Positions 40,791 to 50,510 of a DNA stretch of 64,000 nt are shown here, one piece after another (the first letter of the stretch is position 1; each line of letters opens with the position of its first letter). This DNA is from Balanoglossus misakiensis (lineage: Eukaryota; Hemichordata): NCBI GenBank assembly GCA_040954595.2, contig CM082589.2, forward strand, positions 10,292,001-10,356,000. The letters run 5' to 3'. Position numbers and translations under genes: made by a program. The notes under the pieces are model-generated. The model saw nothing but the letters and a program-made list of their open reading frames with translations, was not told the DNA's origin and did no database searches.

Positions 40791-43218
40791 AAAATGACAA
40801 AATTTTCGACTTTGCAAAATCTCAAAATTTCGTCGATTTTGGAAAAAAAATCATGGTTGAAAATCATCAAAAAATGACAAAATTTTCGACTTTGCAAAAT
40901 CTCAAAATTTCGTCGATTTTGGAAAAAAAATCATGGTTGAAAATCATCAAAAAATGACAAAATTTTCGACTTTGCAAAATCTCAAAATTTTGTCGATTTT
41001 TGAAAAAAAATCATGGGTGAAAATCATTAATAAATGACAAATTTTCGACTGTGCAAAATCTCAAAATTTCGTCGATTTTTGAAAAAAAATCATGGTTGAA
41101 AATCATCAAAAAATGACAAAATTTTCGACTTTGCAAAATCTCAAAATTTCGTCGATTTTGGAAAAAAAATCATGGTTGAAAATCATCAAAAAATGACAAA
41201 ATTTTCGACTTTGCAAAATCTCAAAATTTCGTCGATTTTGGAAAAAAAATCATGGTTGAAAATCATCAAAAAATGACAAAATTTTCGACTTTGCAAAATC
41301 TCAAAATTTCGTCGATTTTGGAAAAAAAAACATGGGTGAAAATCATCAAAAAATGACAAATTTTCGACTTTGCAAAATCTCAAAATTTCGTCGATTTTTG
41401 AGAAAAATCATGGGTGAAAATCATCAAAAAACGACAAATTTTCGTCTTTGCAAAATCTCAACATTTCGTCGATTTTTGAAAAAAATCATGGGTGAAAATC
41501 ATCAAAAAATGACAAATTTTCGACTGTGCAAAATCTCAAAATTTCGTCGATTTTTGAAAAAAAATCATGGTTGAAAATCATCAAAAAATGACAAATTTTC
41601 GACTGTGCAAAATCTCAAAATTTCGTCGATTTTGGAAAAAAAAACATGGGTGAAAATCATCAAAAAATGACAAATTTTCGAATTTGCAAAATCTCAAAAT
41701 TTCGTCGATTTTTGAAAAAAATCATGGGTTCGTTCAATTTTGAAAAAAAACATGGGTGAAAATCATCAAAAAATTACAAATTTTCGACTTTGCAAAATCT
41801 CAAAATTTTGTCGATTTTTGAAAAAAAATCATGGGTGAAAATCATTAATAAATGACAAATTTTCGACTTTGCAAAATCTCAAAATTTCGTCGATTTTTGA
41901 AAAAAAATCATGGGTGAAAATCATCAAAAAATTACAAATTTTCGACTTTGCAAAATCTCAAAATTTTGTCGATTTTTGAAAAAAAATCATGGGTTCGTTG
42001 ATTTTTGAAAAAAAACATGGGTGAAAATCATCAAAAAATTACAAATTTTCGAATTTGCAAAATCTCAAAATTTTGTCGATTTTTGAAAAAAATCATGGGT
42101 GAAAATCATCAAAAAATGACAAATTTTCGACTTTGCAAAATCTCAACATTTCGTCGATTTTTGAAAAAAATCATAGGTGAAAATCATCAAAAAATGACAA
42201 ATTTTCGACTTTGCAAAAGCTCAAAATTTCGTCCATTTTGAAAAAAATCATAGGTTCGTCGATTTTAAAAAAAAAACTTGGGTGAAAATCATCAAAAAAT
42301 GACAAATTTTCGACTTTGCAAAATCTCAAAATTTCGTCGATTTTGAAAAAAATCATAGGTTCGTCGATTTTAAAAAAAAAACTTGGGTGAAAATCATCAA
42401 AAAATGACAAATTTTCGACTTTGCAAAATCTCACAATTTCGTCGATTTTTGAAAAAAATCATGGGAGAAAATCATCAAAAAATGACAAATTTTCGACTTT
42501 GCAAAATCTCAACATTTCGTCGATTTTTGAAAAAAATCATGGGTGAAAATCATCAAAAAATGACAAATTTTCGACTGTGCAAAATCTCAAAATTTCGTCG
42601 ATTTTTGAAAAAAAATCATGGTTGAAAATCATCAAAAAATGACAAAATTTTCGACTTTGCAAAATCACACAATTTCGTCGATTTTGAAAAAAATCATAGG
42701 TTCGTCGATTTTTTTAAAAAAAAGGACATGGGTGAAAATCATCAAAAAATGACAAATTTTCGACTTTGCAAAATCTTAAAATTTCGTCGATTTTTTAAAA
42801 AAAATCATGGGTGAAAATCATCAAAAAATGACACATTTTCGACTTTGCAAAATCTTAAAATTTCGTCGATTTTTGAGAAAAATCATGGGTGAAAATCATC
42901 AAAAAATGACAAATTTTCGACTTTGCAAAATCTCAAAATTACGTCGATTTTTGAAAAAAATCATGGGTGAAAATCATCAAAAAATGACAAATTTTCGACT
43001 TTGCAAAATCTCAAAATTTTGTCGATTTTTGAAAAAAATCATAGGTGAAAATCATCAAAAAATGACAAATTTTCGACTTCGCAAAATCTCAAAATTTCGT
43101 CAATTTTTGAAAAAATCAGGGGTAAAAATCATCAAAAAATGACAAATTTTCGTCTTTGCTAAATCTCAAAATTTCGTCGGTTTTTGAAAAATAATATGGG
43201 TGAAAATCATCAAAAAAT
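40790..43218 (+). repeat. Satellite left of the insertion, partial HOR G copies
   Basis: 41,332-42,005 repeats the sequence at 40,195-40,870 (offset 1,137). 42,005-42,640 repeats 38,816 onward and 39,721 onward with one truncated module. From 40,800 to 41,330 the ATGGTTGAAAATC monomer with GACAAAATTTTCG is locally amplified. The final ~150 bp carry CTTCGCAAAATC, ATCAGGGGTAAAAATC, TTTGCTAAATC, CGGTTTTTG and AATAATATGG, the same sequence of variants as HOR F. The array stops at T43,218. No gene. Confidence 0.85.
43213..43218. repeat. Possible target-site duplication, left copy
   Basis: AAAAAT, the last satellite bases before the insertion. The same hexamer starts the satellite on the right (44,725-44,730). 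In an uninterrupted monomer (CATCAAAAAATGACAAAT) it occurs once, so duplication on insertion is the simple reading. Low complexity makes chance a real alternative. Confidence 0.5.
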
Positions 43219-43311
43219 AGCGTCAAGGACACTGTGGTCCCATTTGAGGACATAGCTCATAGCAACATAGCAATAAGCATATCTACTCTGGATGCCAAGA
43301 TATGGAAAAGT

Positions 43312-43334
43312 AGGTCAAAGGTCACCTGAGGTCA
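43312..43334 (+). promoter_or_regulatory. AGGTCA triple half-site (DR1 + DR4), unit 1
   Basis: Three AGGTCA half-sites at 43,312, 43,319 and 43,329, separated by 1 bp (A) and 4 bp (CCTG). Known: DR1 spacing is bound by HNF4, RXR, COUP-TF and PPAR-RXR type receptors, and DR4 by TR-RXR and LXR-RXR type dimers. Binding here is inference from sequence only. Confidence 0.5.
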
Positions 43335-43549
43335 TGCAAAATTTGGGCAAGACATTTTGACCCTATACTGGTCCATGTTCAACAAAACAAAACCTATAGC
43401 CCTATTGGTTAGCCTGGAATTAGGTATGCACATAATTAATGAGATATGCAGGTGTCACAGGTGACCTTCAATTTTGGCTTTTCAATTTTAGTCCCAACCC
43501 TCCAAACGCGAAGTCTGTACCTGCTCTGGATGCCAAGATATGGAAAAGT

Positions 43550-43572
43550 AGGTCAAAGGTCACCTGAGATCA
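43550..43572 (+). promoter_or_regulatory. AGGTCA cluster, unit 2 (DR1 intact, DR4 altered)
   Basis: The DR1 pair is perfect (43,550 and 43,557). The third half-site reads AGATCA, one base off consensus, so the DR4 is weakened in this unit. Confidence 0.45.
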
Positions 43573-43788
43573 TGCAAAATTTGGGCAAGAAATTTTGACC
43601 CTATACTGGTCCATGTTCAACAAAAAGCAAACCTATAGCCCTATTGGTTAGCCTGGAATTAGGTATGCACAAAATTAATGAGATATGCAGGTGTCACAGG
43701 TGACCCCAAATTTTGGCTTTTCAATTTTAGTCCCAACCCTCCAAACGCCAAGTCTGTACCTGCTCTGGATGCCAAGATATGGAAAAGT

Positions 43789-43811
43789 AGGTCAAAGGTC
43801 ACCTGAGGTCA
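43789..43811 (+). promoter_or_regulatory. AGGTCA triple half-site (DR1 + DR4), unit 3
   Basis: All three half-sites are perfect at 43,789, 43,796 and 43,806, as in unit 1. Confidence 0.5.
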
Positions 43812-44026
43812 TGCAAAATTTGGGTAAGAAATTTTGACCCTATACTGGTCCATGCTCAACAAAAACCAAAAGTATAGCCCTATTGGTTAGCCTGGAATTA
43901 GGTATGCACATAATTAATGAGATATGCAGGTGTCACAGGTGACCCATATTTTGGCTTTTCAATTTTAGTCCCAACCCTCCAAACGCCAAGTCTGTACCTG
44001 CTCTGGATGCCGAGATATAGCAAAGT

Positions 44027-44049
44027 AGGTCAAAGGTCACCTGAGGTCA
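44027..44049 (+). promoter_or_regulatory. AGGTCA triple half-site (DR1 + DR4), unit 4
   Basis: All three half-sites are intact although the rest of this unit is the most diverged of the four. The base after the cluster differs (ACCC instead of ATGC). Confidence 0.5.
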
Positions 44050-44212
44050 CCCAAAATTTGGGCAAGAAATTTTGACCCTATACTGGTCCATGTCCCACAA
44101 GAACGAAACCTCTAGCCCTATTAGTTAGCCCGGAATTAGGTATGCACATAATTAATGTGTTAAGCAGGTGTTACAGGTAAGCCCAAAAATTTGCCTTTTA
44201 TTTTGGCCCCAT

Positions 44213-44616
44213 TGTGCTCACGGACCAATAGACAGTCACTGTACAGGACTATTGCACAGACCAGAATTCCACAATAAGACGTGGACATAGCTTAACCATA
44301 GAGGTATAAGTAAAGTTATAAATTTAATAAAAAGACTAAAAAATTCATAAAAAATAAAACATCCATGATATTAACTTAACACTTACAGGTCGATGTGAGG
44401 TTGACATAAGGTACATGCATACCAATTTTCAAAGCAATCTGACCAGTAGTTGTTGACTTTCAGAGTTTTGATAAATTTCACATTTTACTGGCTAATTTGC
44501 ATATTTTTGGGCCTGGCAACTTCGTTTGGACAAACTCCCATCTACAGCCCAGCCTGCACCTACACACCAAATATTGAGGTGTTACGCGCAGCGGTTTTCA
44601 AGTTTTTGATGTGGAC
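44213..44616 (+). other. Unique part of the interspersed element
   Basis: No internal repeat and no supported gene. It starts with GCTCACGGACCAATAGACAG, passes through an A/T-rich stretch (44,310-44,370) with AATAAA at 44,326 and 44,353, then ACTGGCTAATTTGCATATTTTTGGGCC written as ACTGGCTA + ATTTGCAT + ATTTTTGGGCC (an octamer-like ATTTGCAT near 44,494), and CCCAGCCTGCACC. The only frame of note starts with TTG at 44,450 and runs through the microsatellite into the satellite; see findings. Confidence 0.75.
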
Positions 44617-44666
44617 GGACATACAGACATACATACATCCATACATACATCCATACATAAATACAT
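44617..44666 (+). repeat. CATA/CATC microsatellite
   Basis: ACGGACATACAGACATACAT is followed by alternating CATC and CATA tetramers up to ACATAAATACATG. It lies close to the right end of the element, a position where tetranucleotide tails are frequent in interspersed repeats. Confidence 0.95.
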
Positions 44667-44688
44667 GCAGACGCAACCGATCCCATAA

Positions 44689-44723
44689 GGTCCCATGGTA
44701 TATAGGCCTATACCAATGGGACC
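44689..44723. repeat. Imperfect terminal hairpin of the element
   Basis: GGTCCCAT (44,689-44,696) pairs with ATGGGACC (44,716-44,723). Inside it GGTATA pairs with TATACC around a central AGGCCT, with small bulges. The outer stem repeats, inverted, the GGTCCCATT found 17 bp from the left end (43,236), so the two ends of the element share a terminal motif. Confidence 0.8.
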
Positions 44724-44724
44724 T

Positions 44725-44730
44725 AAAAAT
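44725..44730. repeat. Possible target-site duplication, right copy
   Basis: AAAAAT, matching 43,213-43,218. The sequence continues GACAAATTATCGACTTTGC, exactly where the interrupted monomer should resume. Confidence 0.5.
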
Positions 44731-44907
44731 GACAAATTATCGACTTTGCAAAATCTCACAATTTCGTCGATTTTTGAAAAAAATCATGGGTGAAAATCAT
44801 CAAAAAATGACAAATTTTCGACTTTGCAAAATCTCAACATTTCGTCGATTTTTGAAAAAAATCATGGGTGAAAATCATCAAAAAATGACAAATTTTCGAC
44901 TTTGCAA
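44725..44907 (+). repeat. Satellite right of the insertion
   Basis: Monomers with AATTATCGAC and CTCACAATTTCG, then CTCAACATTTCG. The AATTATCGAC plus CTCACAATTTCG monomer follows AATAATATGG monomers at 57,430-57,500 and 62,470-62,535 without interruption, showing what the empty site looked like. No gene. Confidence 0.88.
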
Positions 44908-47435
44908 AATCTCAAAATTTCGTCGATTTTTGAAAAAAATCATGGGTGAAAATCATCAAAAAATGACAATTTTTTGTCTTTGCAAAATCTCAAAATTTGG
45001 TCGATTTTTGAAAAACAAAATCATGGGAAAAAATCATCAAAAAATGACAAATTTTCGACTTTGCAAAATCTCAAAATTTCGTCGATTTTGGAAAAAAAAA
45101 CATGGGTGAAAATCATCAAAAAATGACAAATTTTCGAATTTGCAAAATCTCAAAATTTCGTCGATTTTTGAAAAAAATCATGGGTTCGTTCAATTTTGAA
45201 AAAAAACATGGGTGAAAATCATCAAAAAATTACAAATTTTCGACTTTGCAAAATCTCAAAATTTTGTCGATTTTTGAAAAAAAATCATGGGTGAAAATCA
45301 TTAATAAATGACAAATTTTCGACTTTGCAAAATCTCAAAATTTCGTCGATTTTTGAAAAAAAATCATGGGTGAAAATCATCAAAAAATTACAAATTTTCG
45401 ACTTTGCAAAATCTCAAAATTTTGTCGATTTTTGAAAAAAAATCATGGGTTCGTTGATTTTTGAAAAAAAACATGGGTGAAAATCATCAAAAAATTACAA
45501 ATTTTCGAATTTGCAAAATCTCAAAATTTTGTCGATTTTTGAAAAAAATCATGGGTGAAAATCATCAAAAAATGACAAATTTTCGACTTTGCAAAATCTC
45601 AACATTTCGTCGATTTTTGAAAAAAATCATAGGTGAAAATCATCAAAAAATGACAAATTTTCGACTTTGCAAAAGCTCAAAATTTCGTCCATTTTGAAAA
45701 AAAATCATAGGTTCGTCGATTTTAAAAAAAAAACTTGGGTGAAAATCATCAAAAAATGACAAATTTTCGACTTTGCAAAAGCTCAAAATTTCGTCCATTT
45801 TGAAAAAAATCATAGGTTCGTCGATTTTAAAAAAAAAACTTGGGTGAAAATCATCAAAAAATTACAAATTTTCGACTTTGCAAAATCTCAAAATTTTGTC
45901 GATTTTTGAAAAAAAATCATGGGTGAAAATCATTAATAAATGACAAATTTTCGACTTTGCAAAATCTCAAAATTTCGTCGATTTTTGAAAAAAAATCATG
46001 GGTGAAAATCATCAAAAAATTACAAATTTTCGACTTTGCAAAATCTCAAAATTTTGTCGATTTTTGAAAAAAAATCATGGGTTCGTTGATTTTTGAAAAA
46101 AAACATGGGTGAAAATCATCAAAAAATTACAAATTTTCGAATTTGCAAAATCTCAAAATTTTGTCGATTTTTGAAAAAAATCATGGGTGAAAATCATCAA
46201 AAAATGACAAATTTTCGACTTTGCAAAATCTCAACATTTCGTCGATTTTTGAAAAAAATCATAGGTGAAAATCATCAAAAAATGACAAATTTTCGACTTT
46301 GCAAAATCTCAAAATTTCGTCGATTTTGAAAAAAATCATAGGTTCGTCGATTTTAAAAAAAAAACTTGGGTGAAAATCATCAAAAAATGACAAATTTTCG
46401 ACTTTGCAAAATCTCACAATTTCGTCGATTTTTGAAAAAAATCATGGGAGAAAATCATCAAAAAATGACAAATTTTCGACTTTGCAAAATCTCAACATTT
46501 CGTCGATTTTTGAAAAAAATCATGGGTGAAAATCATCAAAAAATGACAAATTTTCGACTGTGCAAAATCTCAAAATTTCGTCGATTTTTGAAAAAAAATC
46601 ATGGTTGAAAATCATCAAAAAATGACAAAATTTTCGACTTTGCAAAATCTCAAAATTTCGTCGATTTTGGAAAAAAAAACATGGGTGAAAATCATCAAAA
46701 AATGACAAATTTTCGACTTTGCAAAATCTCAAAATTTCGTCGATTTTGGAAAAAAAATCATGGTTGAAAATCATCAAAAAATGACAAAATTTTCGACTTT
46801 GCAAAATCTCAAAATTTCGTCGATTTTGGAAAAAAAAACATGGGTGAAAATCATCAAAAAATGACAAATTTTCGACTTTGCAAAATCTCAAAATTTCGTC
46901 GATTTTTGAGAAAAATCATGGGTGAAAATCATCAAAAAACGACAAATTTTCGTCTTTGCAAAATCTCAACATTTCGTCGATTTTTGAAAAAAATCATGGG
47001 TGAAAATCATCAAAAAATGACAAATTTTCGACTGTGCAAAATCTCAAAATTTCGTCGATTTTTGAAAAAAAATCATGGTTGAAAATCATCAAAAAATGAC
47101 AAATTTTCGACTGTGCAAAATCTCAAAATTTCGTCGATTTTGGAAAAAAAAACATGGGTGAAAATCATCAAAAAATGACAAATTTTCGAATTTGCAAAAT
47201 CTCAAAATTTCGTCGATTTTTGAAAAAAATCATGGGTTCGTTCAATTTTGAAAAAAAACATGGGTGAAAATCATCAAAAAATTACAAATTTTCGACTTTG
47301 CAAAATCTCAAAATTTTGTCGATTTTTGAAAAAAAATCATGGGTGAAAATCATTAATAAATGACAAATTTTCGACTTTGCAAAATCTCAAAATTTCGTCG
47401 ATTTTTGAAAAAAAATCATGGGTGAAAATCATCAA
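44907..47435 (+). repeat. HOR G, copy 2 (~2.5 kb)
   Basis: Copy of 38,262-40,790 at a constant 6,645-bp offset. I noticed only A-tract differences: one extra A near 45,700 and one fewer near 45,830, which cancel. The internal 632-bp duplication is present in both (45,461 to 46,093). It ends near 47,435, where this copy continues with ATTACAAATTTTCG and copy 1 with ATGACAAAATTTTCG. Confidence 0.9.
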
Positions 47436-48840
47436 AAAATTACAAATTTTCGACTTTGCAAAATCTCAAAATTTCGTCGATTTTTGAGAAAAATCATGGG
47501 TGAAAATCATCAAAAAATGACAAATTTTCGACTTTGCAAAATCTCAAAATTTTGTCGATTTTTGAAAAAAAATCATGGGTTCGTTGATTTTTGAAAAAAA
47601 ACATGGGTGAAAATCATCAAAAAATTACAAATTTTCGAATTTGCAAAATCTCAAAATTTTGTCGATTTTTGAAAAAAATCATGGGTGAAAATCATCAAAA
47701 AATGACACATTTTCGACTTTGCAAAATCTCAAAATTTCGTCGATTTTTGAAAAAAATCATGGGTGAAAATCATCAAAAAATGACAAATTTTCGACTTTGC
47801 AAAATCTCAAAATTTCGTCGATTTTTGAAAAAAATCATGGGTTCGTTCAATTTTGAAAAAAAACATGGGTGAAAATCATCAAAAAATTACAAATTTTCGA
47901 CTTTGCAAAATCTCAAAATTTTGTCGATTTTTGAAAAAAAATCATGGGTGAAAATCATTAATAAATGACAAATTTTCGACTTTGCAAAATCTCAAAATTT
48001 CGTCGATTTTTGAAAAAAAATCATGGGTGAAAATCATCAAAAAATTACAAATTTTCGACTTTGCAAAATCTCAAAATTTCGTCGATTTTTGAGAAAAATC
48101 ATGGGTGAAAATCATCAAAAAATGACAAATTTTCGACTTTGCAAAATCTCAAAATTTCGTCGATTTTTGAAAAAAATCATGGGTTCGTTCAATTTTGAAA
48201 AAAAACATGGGTGAAAATCATCAAAAAATTACAAATTTTCGACTTTGCAAAATCTCAAAATTTTGTCGATTTTTGAAAAAAAATCATGGGTGAAAATCAT
48301 TAATAAATGACAAATTTTCGACTTTGCAAAATCTCAAAATTTCGTCGATTTTTGAAAAAAAATCATGGGTGAAAATCATCAAAAAATTACAAATTTTCGA
48401 CTTTGCAAAATCTCAAAATTTCGTCGATTTTTGAGAAAAATCATGGGTGAAAATCATCAAAAAATGACAAATTTTCGACTTTGCAAAATCTCAAAATTTT
48501 GTCGATTTTTGAAAAAAAATCATGGGTTCGTTGATTTTTGAAAAAAAACATGGGTGAAAATCATCAAAAAATTACAAATTTTCGAATTTGCAAAATCTCA
48601 AAATTTTGTCGATTTTTGAAAAAAATCATGGGTGAAAATCATCAAAAAATGACACATTTTCGACTTTGCAAAATCTCAAAATTTCGTCGATTTTTGAAAA
48701 AAATCATGGGTGAAAATCATCAAAAAATGACAAATTTTCGACTTTGCAAAATCTCAAAATTTCGTCGATTTTTGAAAAAAATCATGGGTTCGTTCAATTT
48801 TGAAAAAAAACATGGGTGAAAATCATCAAAAAATTACAAA
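47190..48840 (+). repeat. HOR H, two copies of ~947 bp
   Basis: The landmark at 47,591 recurs at 48,538 (offset 947). The match runs from about 47,190/48,137 to about 47,890/48,840, so the second copy is cut short. Content: TTCAATTTTG unit, CATTAATAAATG monomer, GAGAAAAATC monomer, TTCGTTGATTTTTG unit, TTCGAATTTGC monomer and GACACATTTTCG monomer. The same module is found in HOR C (14,301 and 17,314). No gene. Confidence 0.85.
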
Positions 48841-50510
48841 TTTTCGACTTTGCAAAATCTAAAAATTTTGTCGATTTTTGAAAAAAATCATGGGTGAAAA
48901 TCATCAAAAAATGACAAATTTTCGTCTTTGCAAAATCTCAAAATTTCGTCGATTTTTGAAAAAAAAAAAATCATGGGTAAAAATCATCAAAAAATTACAA
49001 ATTTTCGACTTTGCAAAATCTAAAAATTTTGTCGATTTTTGAAAAAAATCATGGGTGAAAATCATCAAAAAATGACAAATTTTCGACTTTGCAAAATCTC
49101 AAAATTTCGTCGATTTTTGAAAAAAAAAACATGGGTGAAAATCATCAAAAAATGACAAATTTTCGACTTTGCAAAATCTCAAAATTTCGTCGATTTTTGA
49201 AAAAAATCATGGGTTCGTTCAATTTTGAAAAAAAACATGGGTGAAAATCATCAAAAAATTACAAATTTTCGACTTTGCAAAATCTCAAAATTTTGTCGAT
49301 TTTTGAAAAAAAATCATGGGTGAAAATCATTAATAAATGACAAATTTTCGACTTTGCAAAATCTCAAAATTTCGTCGATTTTTGAAAAAAAATCATGGGT
49401 GAAAATCATCAAAAAATTACAAATTTTCGACTTTGCAAAATCTCAAAATTTCGTCGATTTTTGAGAAAAATCATGGGTGAAAATCATCAAAAAATGACAA
49501 ATTTTCGACTTTGCAAAATCTCAAAATTTTGTCGATTTTTGAAAAAAAATCATGGGTTCGTTGATTTTTGAAAAAAAACATGGGTGAAAATCATCAAAAA
49601 ATTACAAATTTTCGAATTTGCAAAATCTCAAAATTTTGTCGATTTTTGAAAAAAATCATGGGTGAAAATCATCAAAAAATGACAAATTTTCGACTTTGCA
49701 AAATCTCAAAATTTCGTCGATTTTTGAAAAAAATCATGGGTTCGTTCAATTTTGAAAAAAAACATGGGTGAAAATCATCAAAAAATTACAAATTTTCGAC
49801 TTTGCAAAATCTCAAAAATTTGTCGATTTTTGAAAAAAAATCATGGGTGAAAATCATCAAAAAATGACAAATTTTCGACTTTGCAAAATCTCAAAATTTC
49901 GTAAATTTTTGAAAAAAAGTCATGGGTGAAAATCATCAAAAAATTACAAATTTTCGTCTTTGCAAAATCTCAAAATTTCGTCGATTTTTGAAAAAAAAAA
50001 ATCATGGGTAAAAATCATCAAAAAATTACAAATTTTCGACTTTGCAAAATCTAAAAATTTTGTCGATTTTTGAAAAAAATCATGGGTGAAAATCATCAAA
50101 AAATGACAAATTTTCGACTTTGCAAAATCTCAAAATTTCGTCGATTTTTGAAAAAAAAACATGGGTGAAAATCATCAAAAAATGACAAATTTTCGACTTT
50201 GCAAAATCTCAAAATTTCGTCGATTTTTGAAAAAAATCATGGGTTCGTTCAATTTTGAAAAAAAACATGGGTGAAAATCATCAAAAAATTACAAATTTTC
50301 GACTTTGCAAAATCTCAAAATTTTGTCGATTTTTGAAAAAAAATCATGGGTGAAAATCATTAATAAATGACAAATTTTCGACTTTGCAAAATCTCAAAAT
50401 TTCGTCGATTTTTGAAAAAAAATCATGGGTGAAAATCATCAAAAAATTACAAATTTTCGACTTTGCAAAATCTCAAAATTTCGTCGATTTTTGAGAAAAA
50501 TCATGGGTGA
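48840..50510 (+). repeat. Satellite linking segment, second copy of the 16.8-17.9 kb arrangement
   Basis: Forward monomers in the order seen at 16,790-17,850 and in HOR C, again with an internal near-repeat of about 1 kb (TTCAATTTTG, CATTAATAAATG, GAGAAAAATC order at 49,215-49,470 and 50,245-50,500). No gene. Confidence 0.83.

Larger units (their letters stand above)
43284..44212 (+). repeat. Four tandem ~238-bp units (minisatellite in element)
   Basis: Using GATGCC as phase marker, units begin at 43,291, 43,529, 43,768 and 44,006 (spacing 238, 239, 238). Each contains CTGCTCTGGATGCC, the AGGTCA cluster, GCAAAATTTGGGCAAG, TTTTGACCCTATACTGGTCC, CCTATTGGTTAGCC, GGAATTAGGTATGCAC, TAATTAATGAGATATGCAGG, GTCACAGGTGAC and TTTTGGCTTTTCAATTTTAG. 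Units 1-3 are very similar. The fourth is more diverged (ATTAGTTAGCC, AATGTGTTAAGC, GTTACAGGTAAG), as expected for an outer repeat of a tandem set. Confidence 0.93.
43219..44724. mobile_element. Interspersed non-satellite element, ~1.5 kb
   Basis: Unlike everything else in the window: mixed base composition, no 78-bp period, single copy here. From left to right it has a short unique leader with GGTCCCATT at 43,236-43,244, four tandem ~238-bp units, an AT-rich unique stretch with two AATAAA motifs (44,326 and 44,353), a CATA/CATC microsatellite, and an imperfect hairpin ending in AATGGGACC (44,715-44,723), the inverse of the leader motif. I see no transposase, reverse transcriptase or other coding region. 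It could be a non-autonomous DNA transposon with short sub-terminal inverted repeats or another composite non-autonomous repeat. I do not recognise the family. The other AATAATATGG monomers in the window lack it. Confidence 0.8.

Noticed and set aside
43219-43285. tRNA-derived head of a SINE (A and B boxes) at the left end of the element
   Set aside because: I found no convincing A-box/B-box pair at the expected spacing and no tRNA-like fold.
44326-44358. AATAAA motifs as polyadenylation signals of a gene
   Set aside because: They lie in an A/T-rich stretch of a non-coding element; AATAAA also occurs by chance in the CATTAATAAATG monomers. No upstream coding region supports a transcript.
44490-44505. 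ATTTGCAT octamer as a POU-factor site
   Set aside because: A single 8-bp match in AT-rich DNA is expected by chance; unlike the AGGTCA clusters it is not repeated in register.
44450-44724. Possible secreted protein in the interspersed element (hydrophobic start, AxS-like cleavage context)
   Set aside because: The frame begins at TTG with no ATG until about 44,608, passes through a microsatellite and runs into satellite. No domain is recognisable.
43219-44724. Long terminal repeats of a retrotransposon
   Set aside because: The repeated sequence is four internal 238-bp tandem units rather than two terminal direct repeats, there is no TG...CA end pair, and there is no gag/pol coding.
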